The notes beneath the pieces were generated by a model, which was not told where the DNA came from, did no database searches, and was given only the letters and a program-made list of their open reading frames with translations. From NCBI RefSeq assembly GCF_022669015.1, contig NZ_JAKKSL010000001.1, forward strand, positions 1,532,059 to 1,596,058: DNA of 64,000 nt, written 5' to 3'. Below are positions 13,947-25,144 of this stretch, one piece after another; positions within the stretch are counted from its first letter, which is position 1, and each line of letters opens with the position of its first letter. The position numbers were made by a program, and so were the translations under genes. The stretch is from Colwellia maritima. GTDB lineage: Bacteria; Pseudomonadota; Gammaproteobacteria; Enterobacterales; Alteromonadaceae.

Positions 13947-14426
13947 ATGCGCATAGGTCATGGTTTTGATGTACATAAATTTGGCGGTGAAGGGCCTTTA
14001 ATACTGGGAGGCGTAACCATTCCCTTTGATCAAGGTTTTATTGCTCACTCAGATGGTGATGTTGCTATTCATGCACTCTGCGATGCTATTCTTGGCGCAC
14101 TGAGTTTAGCCGATATTGGTAATCACTTTCCTGATACTGATGAGCAGTATGAAAATATTTCTAGCCGATTGTTATTACGCCATGTTGTTGGCTTAATGAC
14201 AGATAAAGGCTATCAAATTGGCAATGGTGACATCACAATCGTTGCACAAGCACCTAAAATGGCACCTTATTTATTAGCAATGCGTGAGTGCTTAAGCGAA
14301 GATTTAAACTGCAGTGTAGAACAAATAAATGTGAAAGCGACTACGACAGAAACATTAGGATATACCGGGCGAAAAGAGGGCATAGCAGTTCACTGCGTTG
14401 TATTACTTAAATCCTATGCTAATTGA
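13947..14426 (+). CDS. ispF: 2-C-methyl-D-erythritol 2,4-cyclodiphosphate synthase
   Basis: Cyclises CDP-ME 2-phosphate to MEcPP. 159 residues, family-typical. Metal ligands lie in [10 protein letters not shown] (Asp8-X-His10 type) and [19 protein letters not shown]. The substrate/hydrophobic-cavity motif [18 protein letters not shown] is at the C-terminus. A strong AAAGGG Shine-Dalgarno lies in the last codons of ispD. Confidence 0.97.
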   Translation: MRIGHGFDVHKFGGEGPLILGGVTIPFDQGFIAHSDGDVAIHALCDAILGALSLADIGNHFPDTDEQYENISSRLLLRHVVGLMTDKGYQIGNGDITIVAQAPKMAPYLLAMRECLSEDLNCSVEQINVKATTTETLGYTGRKEGIAVHCVVLLKSYAN

Positions 14427-14498
14427 TCGCAATCAAAATAGATGTTTGACTTCACATGTATCTAATACGCATATAAAACTATAATTTAGAGAATCGAA

Positions 14499-15590
14499 AT
14501 GTTACCAGAACTTGCCTATTTTCACGGTAAACCTACATCCACAGGTTTATTAAAAGCACATCAACAAGATTTTTGCGTATTTGAGCAATTACCTTTTTTA
14601 CCTTGCGGGGAAGGGGAACATTTATTTATTCACATTAGAAAAACAGGTGCTAATACTGTGTTTGTCGCCCGTGAATTAGCTAAATATTTTAAGGTGAAAG
14701 AACAACTTGTCTCTTATGCCGGTTTAAAAGATCGTTTCGCGGTAACAGAACAATGGTTTGGGGTTCATGTTCCTGGTAAACAGGTTTACGATTTGTCCGG
14801 TTTAGCGATTGAAGGTGTTGAAGTACTCAGCTTTAAAAGACATAACAAAAAACTCCGTACAGGCGCCTTAACGGGTAATCGGTTTGAAATAATCCTTCGA
14901 GAAGTTACTAATATTAAAGCATTATCTGATCGTTGGGACAAAATAGTGACACAAGGTGTACCGAATTATTTTGGAGAACAGCGTTTTGGTATCGACGGTG
15001 GTAATATTGGAAGTGCGTTAGCTTTATTTTCTGGCACGAAGGTCAAAGATAAGAAAAAGCGAGGCATGTATTTATCAGCAGCACGGTCGACTATTTTTAA
15101 TGATATTATTAATGAGCGTATCAAACAAAACACTTTTGATAAATTAGCTGTGGGTGACGTAGTGATGTTAGCAGGTACTCAGTCGGTGTTTCGTTTGGAA
15201 GATATTGATGATGTTATTAAACAACGTTTAAGTGATAAAGATATAGATATAACCGCTGCAATGTGGGGAGCGGGTGATTTAATGACAGAAGCACAGCCAC
15301 AAATATTTGAGCAAGGTATTGCTGAAAAACATCCTGAGTTTGCTCAAGGTTTGCCCCGTTTTGGTTTAAAGCAAGAACGTCGTCGTATTCGATTGGTTAT
15401 TGAAAATGGCACACTCGAGGTGTTGAGTGATACCTCAAATGAAAGTAAAGACTTATCCGGCGTGAAAATAAGTTTTTCACTTGCTGCAGGTTCATATGCA
15501 ACAACGGTATTGCGAGAATTAATTGATTATCGAGATTGCACTCAACGCGTTAACGTAATCGAGAATGTCACGACAGAGTCAATTAAGTAA
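14499..15590 (+). CDS. truD: tRNA pseudouridine(13) synthase TruD
   Basis: Makes pseudouridine-13 in tRNA(Glu). 363 residues. The catalytic Asp lies in [17 protein letters not shown], with the TruD signature NYFGEQRFG and the insertion-domain segment [15 protein letters not shown]. The stop codon overlaps the surE start by one base (TAATG), consistent with an ispD-ispF-truD-surE-pcm operon. Confidence 0.95.
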   Translation: MLPELAYFHGKPTSTGLLKAHQQDFCVFEQLPFLPCGEGEHLFIHIRKTGANTVFVARELAKYFKVKEQLVSYAGLKDRFAVTEQWFGVHVPGKQVYDLSGLAIEGVEVLSFKRHNKKLRTGALTGNRFEIILREVTNIKALSDRWDKIVTQGVPNYFGEQRFGIDGGNIGSALALFSGTKVKDKKKRGMYLSAARSTIFNDIINERIKQNTFDKLAVGDVVMLAGTQSVFRLEDIDDVIKQRLSDKDIDITAAMWGAGDLMTEAQPQIFEQGIAEKHPEFAQGLPRFGLKQERRRIRLVIENGTLEVLSDTSNESKDLSGVKISFSLAAGSYATTVLRELIDYRDCTQRVNVIENVTTESIK

Positions 15591-16343
15591 TGAAAATATT
15601 ATTAAGTAATGATGATGGTGTTCATGCTTTAGGCATTAAAGTACTGCAACAAGAATTAATAAAGTATTTTGACGTAACGGTAGTTGCGCCCGATAGAAAT
15701 TGTAGCGGTGCAAGTAATTCGTTAACCTTACTCAATCCGTTAAGAGCAGAAACATTGGAAAATGGTTTTATTTCAGTTAATGGCACACCGACCGATTCAG
15801 TGCATTTAGGTGTCAGCCAACTACTTTCATCATCCCCAAATTTAGTGGTAGCCGGCATTAATAAAGGTCCTAACTTAGGTGATGATACCTTGTATTCGGG
15901 TACGGTTGCTGCCGCAACGGAAGGTAGACACATGGGAATACCTGCTATTGCGGTATCACTCTTTGGGTAAACATGAAAATCACTACCAAACGGCAGCAAT
16001 AATTACCGCAAAAATAATCAAACGAATTAAGCATCACCCGTTGGCTCCAGATCAAATATTAAACATCAACGTACCTGATGTACCCATTGATCAAATAAAG
16101 GGTATTAAAGTGACTCGGCTTGGGCATAGGCATAAAGCAGAAATGATGAAAAAAATGCAAGACCCATGGAAACGAGATATTTATTGGTATGGTACCTTAG
16201 GAAAAGAGCTAGATGGTGGAGAGGGTACAGATTTTCATGCTGTGGCTAACCATTATGTTTCAGTAACCCCGTTAACAGTTGATATGACGGCACATAACAG
16301 CATAGATACTATGCGAGAATGGATGGATGAAGTGACGATATGA
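15590..16343 (+). CDS. surE: 5'/3'-nucleotidase SurE (one frameshift)
   Basis: Survival protein: a metal-dependent nucleoside monophosphate phosphatase and exopolyphosphatase. The N-terminal motif [16 protein letters not shown] supplies the Asp-Asp metal ligands. [26 protein letters not shown] and [21 protein letters not shown] are all typical. The frame shifts near 15967 (CTTTGGGTAAACATG, where one base fewer gives [11 protein letters not shown]) and continues to 16343. The combined ~250 codons match the family. It overlaps pcm by four bases. Confidence 0.92.
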
Positions 16344-17005
16344 TGAGTCGAACTAAAAATACTCGAACAGTCGGTAAGTCGAAACGTAGTGGTGAACTAC
16401 TGGCACAAAAATTACAAGCTCAAGGTATCTCTAATGTACAGGTATTACAGGCAATTGCTAATTCACCTCGTCACATTTTTATTCCAGAAATATTAGCCCA
16501 TAAAGCTTATGACAACACCGCACTACCTATTGGGCAAGGACAAACGATTTCTCAGCCCTATATCGTGGCAAAGATGTCAGAGTTGTTATTGAAAAACTAT
16601 CAACCAAAAAGTATTTTAGAAATTGGCACTGGCTCTGGTTATCAAACTTCAATTCTGGCGCAACTGACCGATAAGGTGTTTTCTGTTGAGCGTATTAAAT
16701 CACTGCAATTTCAAGCTAAACGTTGTTTACGCGCAATAGATTTGCATAATATATCATTAAAACATGGCGATGGTTGGCAAGGATGGGCGAGTAAAGCTCC
16801 TTTTGATGCCATTATTGTTACGGCAGGGGCTGTTACCGTGCCACAAGCGTTACTAGAACAACTTGTTGATGGTGGCCGCTTAGTTATCCCTGTTGGCGAT
16901 AAAACACAAATATTGAAGATTTTTACCCGTCAAGGTGATAATTATAACGAAGAGCAAGTAGAAGCCGTACGCTTTGTTCCCTTAGTAGCCGGAGCGTTGA
17001 TGTAA
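16340..17005 (+). CDS. pcm: Protein-L-isoaspartate O-methyltransferase
   Basis: Repairs isoaspartyl residues in aged proteins using SAM. 221 residues. Motifs are [20 protein letters not shown] (pre-motif), SAM motif [18 protein letters not shown], and [18 protein letters not shown] followed by GGRLVIPVG. The position between surE and yqaA/nlpD/rpoS is the conserved stationary-phase survival cluster. Confidence 0.95.
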   Translation: MMSRTKNTRTVGKSKRSGELLAQKLQAQGISNVQVLQAIANSPRHIFIPEILAHKAYDNTALPIGQGQTISQPYIVAKMSELLLKNYQPKSILEIGTGSGYQTSILAQLTDKVFSVERIKSLQFQAKRCLRAIDLHNISLKHGDGWQGWASKAPFDAIIVTAGAVTVPQALLEQLVDGGRLVIPVGDKTQILKIFTRQGDNYNEEQVEAVRFVPLVAGALM

Positions 17006-17582
17006 TGAAGTTTTTTTCCGCTATTTATGACTGGACATTAAAATGGGCTGAACATAAATTTGCACCAAGTATACTCGCCTTATTAACTTTTGCTGAATCG
17101 GTTTTTTTCCCTATTCCGCCTGATGTTCTACTAGCGCCTATGGTGCTAGCCAAGCCTGAAAAAGCATGGCGTTTAGCAAGCCTAACAACAATCGCATCAA
17201 TTGTTGGCGGCTCGGTAGGTTATTTGCTTGGTTATTGGATGTTTGAACCATGGATACAGCCATTAATAACAGATTTTGGCTATCAAGCTCGTTTTGATAC
17301 GGCGATGGGATGGTTTAGTGAATGGGGTGTTTGGGTCGTATTTATATCGGTTTTTCACCCATACCTTATAAATTATTCACCGTGAGTGCAGGTTTTTTAC
17401 ACATGGCTTTTTTGCCTTTTTTAATGGCTTCAGCTATTGGACGGGGTATGCGGTTCTTTTTAGTTGCCGGTCTTATACAATGGGGTGGTAGCGCTATGGA
17501 AAAAAATTTACGTAAATGGATTGATGTGTTGGGGTGGGGTTTTGTAGCCTTGATCATCATTATCTATTTCATTGTAAAGTAA
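17005..17582 (+). CDS. yqaA: YqaA-family (DedA/SNARE-associated) inner-membrane protein (one frameshift)
   Basis: Inner-membrane protein of the DedA/VTT superfamily. The first part has FAESVFFPIPPDVLLAPMVLA and a glycine-rich helix (VGGSVGYLLGYWMFEP). After a one-base deletion near 17349 (GGG read as GG) the frame continues with FSPIPYKLFTVSAGFLHMAF, the signature re-entrant segment, and ends with two hydrophobic stretches. The combined length is about 192 codons. It overlaps pcm by one base and lies directly before nlpD. Confidence 0.85.
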
Positions 17583-17601
17583 ATAGCTTACTGGTTGCAT
17601 C

Positions 17602-18492
17602 ATGAGAGATAAACAAGGCATAAATAATACAGCGTTTAATGTTTATACATTATTTAAATTATTTTGTAGCATCTTTCTCGTTATCAACCTTTTTGCATGT
17701 TCTTCTCGGCAATCGCCGGCCCCTGTTGTGACTGTTTATGGAAGTACTCCGTTAAATCAACAAACCCAAAATACCATTAATGCAAGAGAATACACGGTAC
17801 AAGCCGGTGAAACCTTGTATTCAATTGCATGGCGGGCGAATTCAGATGTGCGGCAAATAGCTAAATTGAATAATATTTCACCTCCTTATAATATTTTTCC
17901 AAATCAAAAATTAATTTTAGTTGCTAATAATCAAGGAAAAAGTCCGCAAGCGAGTAAGAATGTAGGCTCCAGTAAAAAGCAGACTAAAAACTCTAATCCG
18001 ACCAGTATTCAAGTGGTTAAAAAGCCTATTGCATCTTCAAATAAGCAAGCGTATGGTAAAAATGTAAGTAAGAAGAAAACCGAGGAAGAACAGTTTGAAA
18101 AAACAAATTTTTCTCAAAAAATTAGTCGATGGAAATGGCCCGTTAAGGGAAAAATTATCGACCGATTTTCTTCCAAAGCACAAGGTAATAAAGGAATAGA
18201 TATCGGCGGGCGCCGTGGCACTAATATTAGAGCAACGGCAGGTGGTAAAGTAGTTTACGCAGGTAGCGCATTAAGGGGTTATGGCAAGTTAGTTATTGTA
18301 AAACATAATGATGATTATCTAAGCGCCTATGCCCATAATGATAAAATTTTAGTAAAAGAACAGCAGCTTGTTAAAGCCGGAGATATCGTTGCAAAAATGG
18401 GTGACACCGACGCGCAAAGAGTTATGCTTCATTTTGAAGTTCGCTTTCGCGGAAAATCAGTTGATCCTTTGAAGTATTTACCCAAAAAATAA
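17602..18492 (+). CDS. nlpD: Lipoprotein NlpD, LysM + M23-type murein hydrolase activator
   Basis: Outer-membrane lipoprotein that activates an amidase (AmiC) at division. The lipobox LFAC lies about 30 residues in. A LysM domain follows (REYTVQAGETLYSIAWRAN, about residues 65-110), then a low-complexity Lys/Ser linker and a C-terminal M23 domain (KGIDIGGRRGTNIRA to VDPLKYLP). The usual zinc ligands are not all present, as in E. coli NlpD, so it is a regulator rather than a peptidase. It precedes rpoS, whose main promoter in E. coli lies inside nlpD. Confidence 0.93.
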   Translation: MRDKQGINNTAFNVYTLFKLFCSIFLVINLFACSSRQSPAPVVTVYGSTPLNQQTQNTINAREYTVQAGETLYSIAWRANSDVRQIAKLNNISPPYNIFPNQKLILVANNQGKSPQASKNVGSSKKQTKNSNPTSIQVVKKPIASSNKQAYGKNVSKKKTEEEQFEKTNFSQKISRWKWPVKGKIIDRFSSKAQGNKGIDIGGRRGTNIRATAGGKVVYAGSALRGYGKLVIVKHNDDYLSAYAHNDKILVKEQQLVKAGDIVAKMGDTDAQRVMLHFEVRFRGKSVDPLKYLPKK

Positions 18493-18619
18493 GTACATAT
18501 AATAATAATTGTGTATTTCTGTGAAATCTAACGCATAGAAAATACCAACCAATAAAAATAATTGGAGTTAGTGTGAATAAATAATACTAAATGCAAGTTT
18601 GATATATTTGGAGTGCAAC

Positions 18620-19513
18620 ATGGAAAAAGTAACAAATCAAACCACAGTACTAAAAAGTAAAGAAGACAAAGCATCAAATATTGATGCGACGCAACTTTAT
18701 TTAAGTGAAATAGGATTTTCACCATTACTAAGTGCAGAAGAAGAGATATATTTCTCACGTCTTTCCCTTAAAGGTGATAAAGCATCTCGACAACGTATGA
18801 TCGAAAGTAATTTACGTTTAGTGGTTAAAATTTCCAGACGATACAATAATCGCGGATTACCATTACTGGATTTAATTGAGGAAGGTAATTTAGGCTTGAT
18901 CCGAGCCGTTGAAAAATTCGATCCAGAACGAGGCTTCCGCTTCTCAACCTACGCTACTTGGTGGATACGCCAAACTATTGAACGCGCTATTATGAACCAA
19001 ACGCGTACCATTCGTTTACCCATTCATGTTGTCAAAGAATTAAATATTTATTTACGTGCATCTCGTGAGCTTGTTCAAAAGTTAGATCATGAACCCACGG
19101 CAGAAGATATAGCAAACTCATTAGGAAAACCTGTTGAAGATGTGACAAAAATGCTACGTTTGAATGAACGTATGGCATCAGTAGATACCCCCTTCTCAGG
19201 AGATACAGATAAGGCTTTACTTGATGTAATTGCAGATGAAGACTGCGGAGGACCAGAAGCAGACTTGCAATCACAAGATATGAGTAACAATATTATTCAC
19301 TGGCTTAACGAGTTAAATTCTAAACAAAGAGAAGTATTAGCTAGGCGCTTTGGCTTATTGGGCTATGAAGCTGAAACATTGGAAAATGTTGGCCGTGAAA
19401 TTGGACTAACCCGTGAACGTGTTCGTCAGATCCAAGTGGAAGGACTTAAGCGACTTCGTGATATATTAAGCCAACAAAACCTGTCTATCGAAGCTTTGTT
19501 TGAAGTTCAGTAG
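18620..19513 (+). CDS. rpoS: RNA polymerase sigma factor RpoS
   Basis: Stationary-phase/general stress sigma factor. ATG 18620 follows a GGAG, and an in-frame TTG seven codons upstream is less likely. 297 residues, somewhat shorter at the N-terminus than E. coli RpoS (330). Region 1.2 is [16 protein letters not shown], region 2 is [14 protein letters not shown] then [16 protein letters not shown] (-10 recognition), and region 4 ends [20 protein letters not shown] (-35 recognition helix). The nlpD-rpoS-mutS order supports RpoS over other sigma-70 members. Confidence 0.95.
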   Translation: MEKVTNQTTVLKSKEDKASNIDATQLYLSEIGFSPLLSAEEEIYFSRLSLKGDKASRQRMIESNLRLVVKISRRYNNRGLPLLDLIEEGNLGLIRAVEKFDPERGFRFSTYATWWIRQTIERAIMNQTRTIRLPIHVVKELNIYLRASRELVQKLDHEPTAEDIANSLGKPVEDVTKMLRLNERMASVDTPFSGDTDKALLDVIADEDCGGPEADLQSQDMSNNIIHWLNELNSKQREVLARRFGLLGYEAETLENVGREIGLTRERVRQIQVEGLKRLRDILSQQNLSIEALFEVQ

Positions 19514-19549
19514 TATATTCACAATAATATTTTTGAGAGATAACTATTT

Positions 19550-19582
19550 TAAAGGCTGTAAAGTAACACTTTGCAGCCTTTA
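19550..19582. terminator. Hairpin between the converging rpoS and mutS
   Basis: AAAGGCTG ... CAGCCTTT, with an inner AAAGT/ACTTT extension. A long stem but only a short T-rich tail; a possible bidirectional terminator. Confidence 0.5.
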
Positions 19583-19682
19583 TACGTTGGAAATATTGGC
19601 AAATAATGGTATTAGGTTCGGTTTAAATACCGTAACAGCATATACAATTAGGGTGATATCATTTGTATTTTAAGTCGGCGAT

Positions 19683-22263
19683 CTACAGCAACTCCTTTAA
19701 TTCAAACAATAAATCTAACGCTTGTTTAGGTGATAAATTATTAACATCAATGTCACGTAAGGTAGTCATTGCTCGATGGTCTTCAGGTACTAATGACAAC
19801 TGCTGAAAATTTTCAGACTGAGCAGGTAAAATAGAAGGCGCTTGTTTATTTTCTAATTCGGTTAATCGTTGTTTAGCGCGGTTAATTACTGCTTTAGGTA
19901 CGCCTGCGAGTTGAGCTACTTGTAAACCAAAACTTTTACTCGCGGCACCTTCTTGTACTGCGTGCATAAATACAATGTTATCGTCATGTTCCATGGCATC
20001 TAAATGCACGTTAGCTAATGTATCAATTTCTTGTGCAAGTAGGGTTAATTCAAAATAATGGGTAGCAAATAAGGTAAAGGCTTTTGTTTTAAGTGCTAGC
20101 ATTTCAGCACAAGCCCATGCTAAGGAAAGACCATCGTAAGTACTTGTGCCACGTCCTATTTCATCAAGTAATACTAAACTTTTATCTGTTGCATTATGTA
20201 GAATATTAGCTGTTTCGGTCATTTCTACCATAAAGGTTGAACGGCCACTAGCGAGATCGTCAGAGGCGCCTATGCGGGTAAATATTCTATCGACTAAACC
20301 TATTTTGGCACTATCTGCAGGCACATAACAACCAATATGTGCAAGTAATACAATTAAGGCGGTTTGACGCATATAGGTTGATTTACCGCCCATATTCGGG
20401 CCGGTAATAATTAACATTTTACGTTGTTGCGTTAAAACCACAGGATTTGCAATAAAAGCTTCATGGGTCATTTGCTCTACAACGGGGTGTCTACCCGCAT
20501 CAATGTTAATGCCTGATTGTTCCGTTAGTACTGGCTTTATATAGTTTAAGGTTATTGCTCTTTCGGCAAAATTAGCCAACACATCCGGCTCAGCAATAGC
20601 TTGGCTCAGGGTTTGTAGTTGTGCTATTTCTGGCAATATTTTGTTAAATAACTCTTGGTATAAACGTTTTTCAAGGGCTAAAAATTGGCTTTGGGCACTG
20701 AGTACTTTATGCTCGTGCTCTTTTAATTCTTCGGTAATAAAGCGCTCATTGTTTTTTAAAGTTTGACGGCGAATATAATTGTCAGGAACATCGTTTGCTG
20801 CGGTTCTACTCATTTCAATGAAAAAACCATGGACTTTGTTATAACCTACTTTTAATGAATGAATACCCGTACGCTCTTTTTCTTTTTGCTCTAATTGCGC
20901 TAAAAAATCTGTAGCACCATCACTTAAATCGCGAAGGATGTCGAGTTCATTGTTATACCCTGGCGCGATAACACCACCGTCGCGAATAAGCACAGGGGGA
21001 TTTTCAACAATAGCTTGTTCGAGTAAATTTTGTATTTCTGGGATGGGTAACAACAATTGTGAGATCGCATGAACGTAGCCAGTGTTGCATGACGCTAGCG
21101 TTTGTTGTAATTCAGGTAAAACTTGTAGCGCATTTCGCAAACGAGCGAAATCACGTGGCCTAGCTGAGCCTAAAGCAATACGTGAAACAATTCGTTCAAT
21201 ATCTCCTAAACTTTTCAGCACAGGTTGAACGTCGAGATGCAAATCTGTTGTAATAATTTGTTCTATAGCATCTTGTCTATTATTTAATGTTGTTAAATCT
21301 CGTAGCGGAAAGTGCAGCCAACGTTTTAATAAACGTGATCCCATCGGCGTTGAAGATTTATCCAATATCGCGGCTAATGTATTATCAAAGCCACCTTGAA
21401 GGTTTTGTGTCAATTCTAAATTTCGTCTAGTGGCGGCATCTAGTACAACACCTGAACTTGCTGACTCACAAACTATTGCACGTATGTGGGGCAGTGCTGT
21501 ACGCTGAGTGTCTTTAACATACTGAAATAAACAGCCCGCAGCTGATAAGCCTATCAATTTATCTGAAACGCCAAAGCCGGTTAGCTCTTTTGTACCAAAT
21601 TGTTTATTTAATAAAGAAAGAGATGTTTCAATATCAAACTCCCATTCAGGGCGTCGACGTAGTCCTTTATATTGCTTAATATCAAGCGTATTAGAAAGCG
21701 TTTCTGGGTACAGTAACTCGGCAGGAGAAAGGCGTTGTAATTCGGCTTGTAACTGCTCATTTGTTTGTGGCTCTGTTATCACAAAACGACCACTAGTCAT
21801 ATCAAGATAAGCTAGACCAAAACAGGGATCTGAAGCTTTTTTAGTTCGAGAATTATTTTCAGCAATAGCAACAATTAAATTGTCTTGCCTATCAGATAAT
21901 AATGCTTCATCACTTACCGTACCAGGAGTAATAATTCTAACCACTTTCCGTTCAACAGGGCCTTTACTTGTTCTTCGGATCGCCAATTTGTTCGCAAATA
22001 GCGACAGACTCACCTAACTGTACTAGTTTAGCCAAATAATTCTCAACCGCATGATAGGGAACACCGCCCATAGGAATAGCGTTGCCCCCTGTTTTTCCTC
22101 GAGCTGTTAACGAAATATCCAACAAATCAGATGCTTTTTTCGCATCATCAAAAAATAGCTCATAAAAATCGCCCATACGATAAAAAATTAAAATATTAGG
22201 AAATTCGGCCTTAATGGTAAGGTACTGACGCATCATAGGGGTGTGTTGTGATAAATCTGTCAT
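19683..22263 (-). CDS. mutS: DNA mismatch repair protein MutS (one frameshift)
   Basis: Mismatch-recognition ATPase. The N-terminal part has [20 protein letters not shown] followed by [14 protein letters not shown], the mismatch-binding Phe-X-Glu region. The frame shifts near 21978 (CCGAAGAACAAG, where one A fewer gives [14 protein letters not shown]). The rest contains the lever/clamp domains, Walker [15 protein letters not shown], Walker [17 protein letters not shown] and FATHYFELT. About 860 codons in total. If the shift were real it would truncate MutS at about 100 residues and give a mutator strain, so it must be confirmed before any such inference. Confidence 0.93.
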
Positions 22264-22755
22264 GTTTTAAATGTGCTTATATTGTTTGTAAGTTGATTTT
22301 ATTAACTTCTGTCTAAATTTTACTACTTAATGAAAGGTCATAAATGTTACTGAATGCTCATGAAATTGCGCGATTAAGCAAGTGTAGTTTTATGCAGACC
22401 AAAAACCTACACTTATTCCGTTAAGTGATACTTAATTATTACTAATAATACTTTGGATAGAAACATAGAGCTAGCGATGAATCAAAAAAGCAAAAATATT
22501 AAGTTTGTCACAAGTGAAATGTTTGGTCGGATATTGCATCATATTCAACATAAAGTATATTTCGAGGTAATCACATGTTGGTTAAAAAAATAAAAAGTGT
22601 GAAAAAGTGAACTTAAAGATAAAAAAGTAGCGTAATAACTTTTTTTATTAAAAACTTTAAAAGTTATCGAGGTTGTTTAAATTCTTTTATATCAATAAAT
22701 TAAAAGTATCAGTGATTTGGTTTTTCAATTAAAATAAAATATATTGTAAAAAAAC
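22264..22755. other. Intergenic region between mutS and the recA promoter
   Basis: Nearly 500 very AT-rich bases. Visible are an inverted repeat AAGTGTAG...CTACACTT (22380-22413) without a T run, and an open frame of 38 codons (22477-22593, ATG without a convincing Shine-Dalgarno). I cannot support a gene here. Confidence 0.4.
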
Positions 22756-22783
22756 TTGATACTGTACGACCATACAGTATACT
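22756..22783 (+). promoter_or_regulatory. recA promoter with embedded LexA (SOS) box
   Basis: TTGATA and TATACT separated by 16 bases. The spacer is filled by a near-perfect LexA operator, TACTGTACGACCATACAGTA (22760-22779), of the form CTG-N10-CAG. LexA bound here would occlude RNA polymerase. Confidence 0.85.
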
Positions 22784-22828
22784 TGCTTTATCAAAACGAC
22801 ATTCCTGACGTTATCAGCGGAGTAAAAC

Positions 22829-23872
22829 ATGAAAGAAGATAAAGAAAAAGCATTAGCAGCAGCTTTAAGCCAAATTGAAAGACAGTTTGGTAAAGGTTCA
22901 ATAATGAAGCTTGGCGATAACACTACGATGGACGTTGAAACTATTTCCACGGGTTCTTTAGGGTTAGATATTGCGCTTGGCGCAGGTGGATTACCTTTTG
23001 GTCGTGTTGTAGAAATATACGGCCCAGAATCAAGTGGTAAAACGACATTAACCCTAGAAGTTATTGCTCACGCCCAAAAAGAAGGTAAAGTCTGTGCCTT
23101 TGTTGATGCGGAACATGCACTAGATCCAGTGTACGCCGGAAAATTGGGTGTAAACATTGATGAGTTACTCGTATCTCAGCCTGATACAGGTGAACAAGCC
23201 CTTGAGATTTGTGACATGTTAACGCGCTCTGGTGCCATTGACATCATTGTTGTCGATTCAGTTGCTGCATTAACACCAAAAGCTGAAATTGAAGGCGATA
23301 TGGGTGACTCTCATATGGGGCTTCAAGCACGTATGTTGTCACAAGCAATGCGTAAGCTTACAGGGAACTTAAAAAAATCAAACACCATGTTAATCTTCAT
23401 CAACCAAATTCGTATGAAAATTGGTGTTATGTTTGGTTCGCCTGAAACCACAACGGGTGGTAATGCTCTGAAGTTTTATGCTTCAGTTCGTTTAGATATT
23501 CGCCGTATTGGCGCAGTAAAAAATGGTGATGAAATTGTTGGAAACGAAACCCGCGTTAAAGTGGTTAAAAACAAAATTGCACCACCATTTAAACAAGCAG
23601 AGTTTCAAATTCTTTATGGGCAAGGTATTAACAACTTAGGTGAATTAATTGACCTAGGTGTTCAAAACGGCTTTGTGGAAAAAGCAGGTGCATGGTATAG
23701 CTGTAATGGTGAACGTATTGGCCAGGGTAAAGCGAATGCCACTAAATATTTAGAAGAACACCCTGAAATGGCTAAAGATGTTGATACTAAACTAAGAGAG
23801 TTGTTTTTAAGCAAGCCTGTTAAAACAGAAGATAAAGAAACGAAATCAAAAGCGGTAGAAGCAGCTGAGTAA
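22829..23872 (+). CDS. recA: Recombinase RecA
   Basis: Homologous recombinase and LexA co-protease. 347 residues, intact. The Walker A loop is [68 protein letters not shown] (loop L2 region) and an acidic C-terminal tail are all present. Preceded by the SOS box and followed by its own terminator. recX, often next to recA in this group, is absent here; metA follows instead. Confidence 0.98.
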   Translation: MKEDKEKALAAALSQIERQFGKGSIMKLGDNTTMDVETISTGSLGLDIALGAGGLPFGRVVEIYGPESSGKTTLTLEVIAHAQKEGKVCAFVDAEHALDPVYAGKLGVNIDELLVSQPDTGEQALEICDMLTRSGAIDIIVVDSVAALTPKAEIEGDMGDSHMGLQARMLSQAMRKLTGNLKKSNTMLIFINQIRMKIGVMFGSPETTTGGNALKFYASVRLDIRRIGAVKNGDEIVGNETRVKVVKNKIAPPFKQAEFQILYGQGINNLGELIDLGVQNGFVEKAGAWYSCNGERIGQGKANATKYLEEHPEMAKDVDTKLRELFLSKPVKTEDKETKSKAVEAAE

Positions 23873-23922
23873 TAAGAAATATTTGATCGATTGCTTATAT
23901 CGTCTACGTTGATTCAATTCCA

Positions 23923-23958
23923 ACAAAAAAACCTCTGTTTTACCAGAGGTTTTTTTGT
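23923..23958 (+). terminator. Intrinsic terminator after recA
   Basis: AAAAAACCTCTG, loop TTTTAC, CAGAGGTTTTTTT. The stem is flanked by A and T runs, so it can work in both directions. Confidence 0.85.
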
Positions 23959-24012
23959 TTTTAAATAGCATAAATCATTTTGTATATAGCTAGTTTGTAT
24001 TTTTTAATTAAA

Positions 24013-24052
24013 AAACGTTTAGCCATCTATACGTTTAGATGTTGACATATCT
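24013..24052 (+). promoter_or_regulatory. Candidate MetJ operator (five tandem met boxes) upstream of metA
   Basis: Five contiguous octamers, AAACGTTT, AGCCATCT, ATACGTTT, AGATGTTG and ACATATCT, match the met box AGACGTCT at 6, 6, 6, 5 and 5 of 8 positions. MetJ binds such tandem 8-bp boxes cooperatively. The array sits about 70 bases before the metA start. Confidence 0.55.
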
Positions 24053-24123
24053 AATGATCTAAGTAGTATTGTAATAGTGTATTTTTAAATGCTATTTATT
24101 TGTTTTTTGCTACTAGGTGCGTT

Positions 24124-25071
24124 ATGCCAATTAAAATTCCTGATCAATTACCTGCATTATCTATATTAGATAATGAAAATATTTTCGTCATGTCTGAACA
24201 TCGAGCGATGTCTCAGGAAATTCGCCCAATGCAAGTGGCTATTTTAAATTTGATGCCGAATAAAATTGAAACAGAAGTACAAATATTACGCATGCTGTCA
24301 AACACACCGCTACAAATAAATATTGAATTTGTTCGTATACATGCTAATGAATCTAAAAACACTCCCACGGAGCATTTAGATACTTTTTATCATTTGTTTG
24401 ATGATATTAAACACAAACAATATGATGGTTTAATTATTACAGGTGCACCACTGGCCTTACTTGATTACTCGCAAGTAACCTTTTGGGATAAAATTTGTGA
24501 AGTATTTGACTGGGCTGAAGAAAATGTTACCTCAACCATGTTTTCTTGTTGGGCTGCGCATGCGGCATTGTACCATCACTATGGATTAAATCGTCATTTA
24601 CGCAAGCAAAAGTTATCCGGTGTATTTAACCATAAAGCCCTAGATGAAAAAGAGCCGCTAACACGAGGTTTTGATGAAAATTTTAATGTACCTCATTCGC
24701 GATATGGCTACATTGATAAATCTGATTATGAAAGCGTTCCTCAGATAAAGGTTTTAGCGGAATCAAAGGAAGCGGGGGTTTATCTAGCCGCCAGTAAAAA
24801 TAAGCAGCAGGTGTATCTTACGGGTCACCCTGAATATGATACTACCACGCTACATGAAGAATTTTTAAGAGATATAGCAGTCGATAAAACAGCGGCTATG
24901 CCTGAGCATTATTACAAAGACGATAACATAAATAATTCCCCCGAAGCCACATGGCGTAGTCACGGTAGTTTGTTATTTACTAATTGGCTCAACTATTATG
25001 TTTATCAAATAACGCCCTATAAATTGGATGCTTCTAATATTAAAGCAATACATCCCGATACTGTTATTTAG
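24124..25071 (+). CDS. metA: Homoserine O-succinyltransferase (MetA family)
   Basis: First committed step of methionine synthesis: activates homoserine with an acyl-CoA. 315 residues from ATG 24124 (MPIKIPDQLPA); an in-frame ATG eight codons upstream lacks the family start. The catalytic Cys lies in MFSCWAAHAALYHHYG and the His/Glu pair in TGHPEYDTTTL. The EILNLMPNK-type motif is seen as AILNLMPNKIETEVQ. Whether the donor is succinyl- or acetyl-CoA cannot be read with certainty. Placed before metH and behind candidate met boxes. Confidence 0.93.
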   Translation: MPIKIPDQLPALSILDNENIFVMSEHRAMSQEIRPMQVAILNLMPNKIETEVQILRMLSNTPLQINIEFVRIHANESKNTPTEHLDTFYHLFDDIKHKQYDGLIITGAPLALLDYSQVTFWDKICEVFDWAEENVTSTMFSCWAAHAALYHHYGLNRHLRKQKLSGVFNHKALDEKEPLTRGFDENFNVPHSRYGYIDKSDYESVPQIKVLAESKEAGVYLAASKNKQQVYLTGHPEYDTTTLHEEFLRDIAVDKTAAMPEHYYKDDNINNSPEATWRSHGSLLFTNWLNYYVYQITPYKLDASNIKAIHPDTVI

Positions 25072-25144
25072 AAAAATCAGCTGTTTATATTAAGTTAGTC
25101 CCTATTTTAATTTAAAGATTTACCCTTAGGAAACCGAATACATC

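Noticed and set aside
22477..22593. 38-codon gene upstream of recA
   Set aside because: Poor ribosome binding site and very AT-rich composition; not supportable without comparative data.
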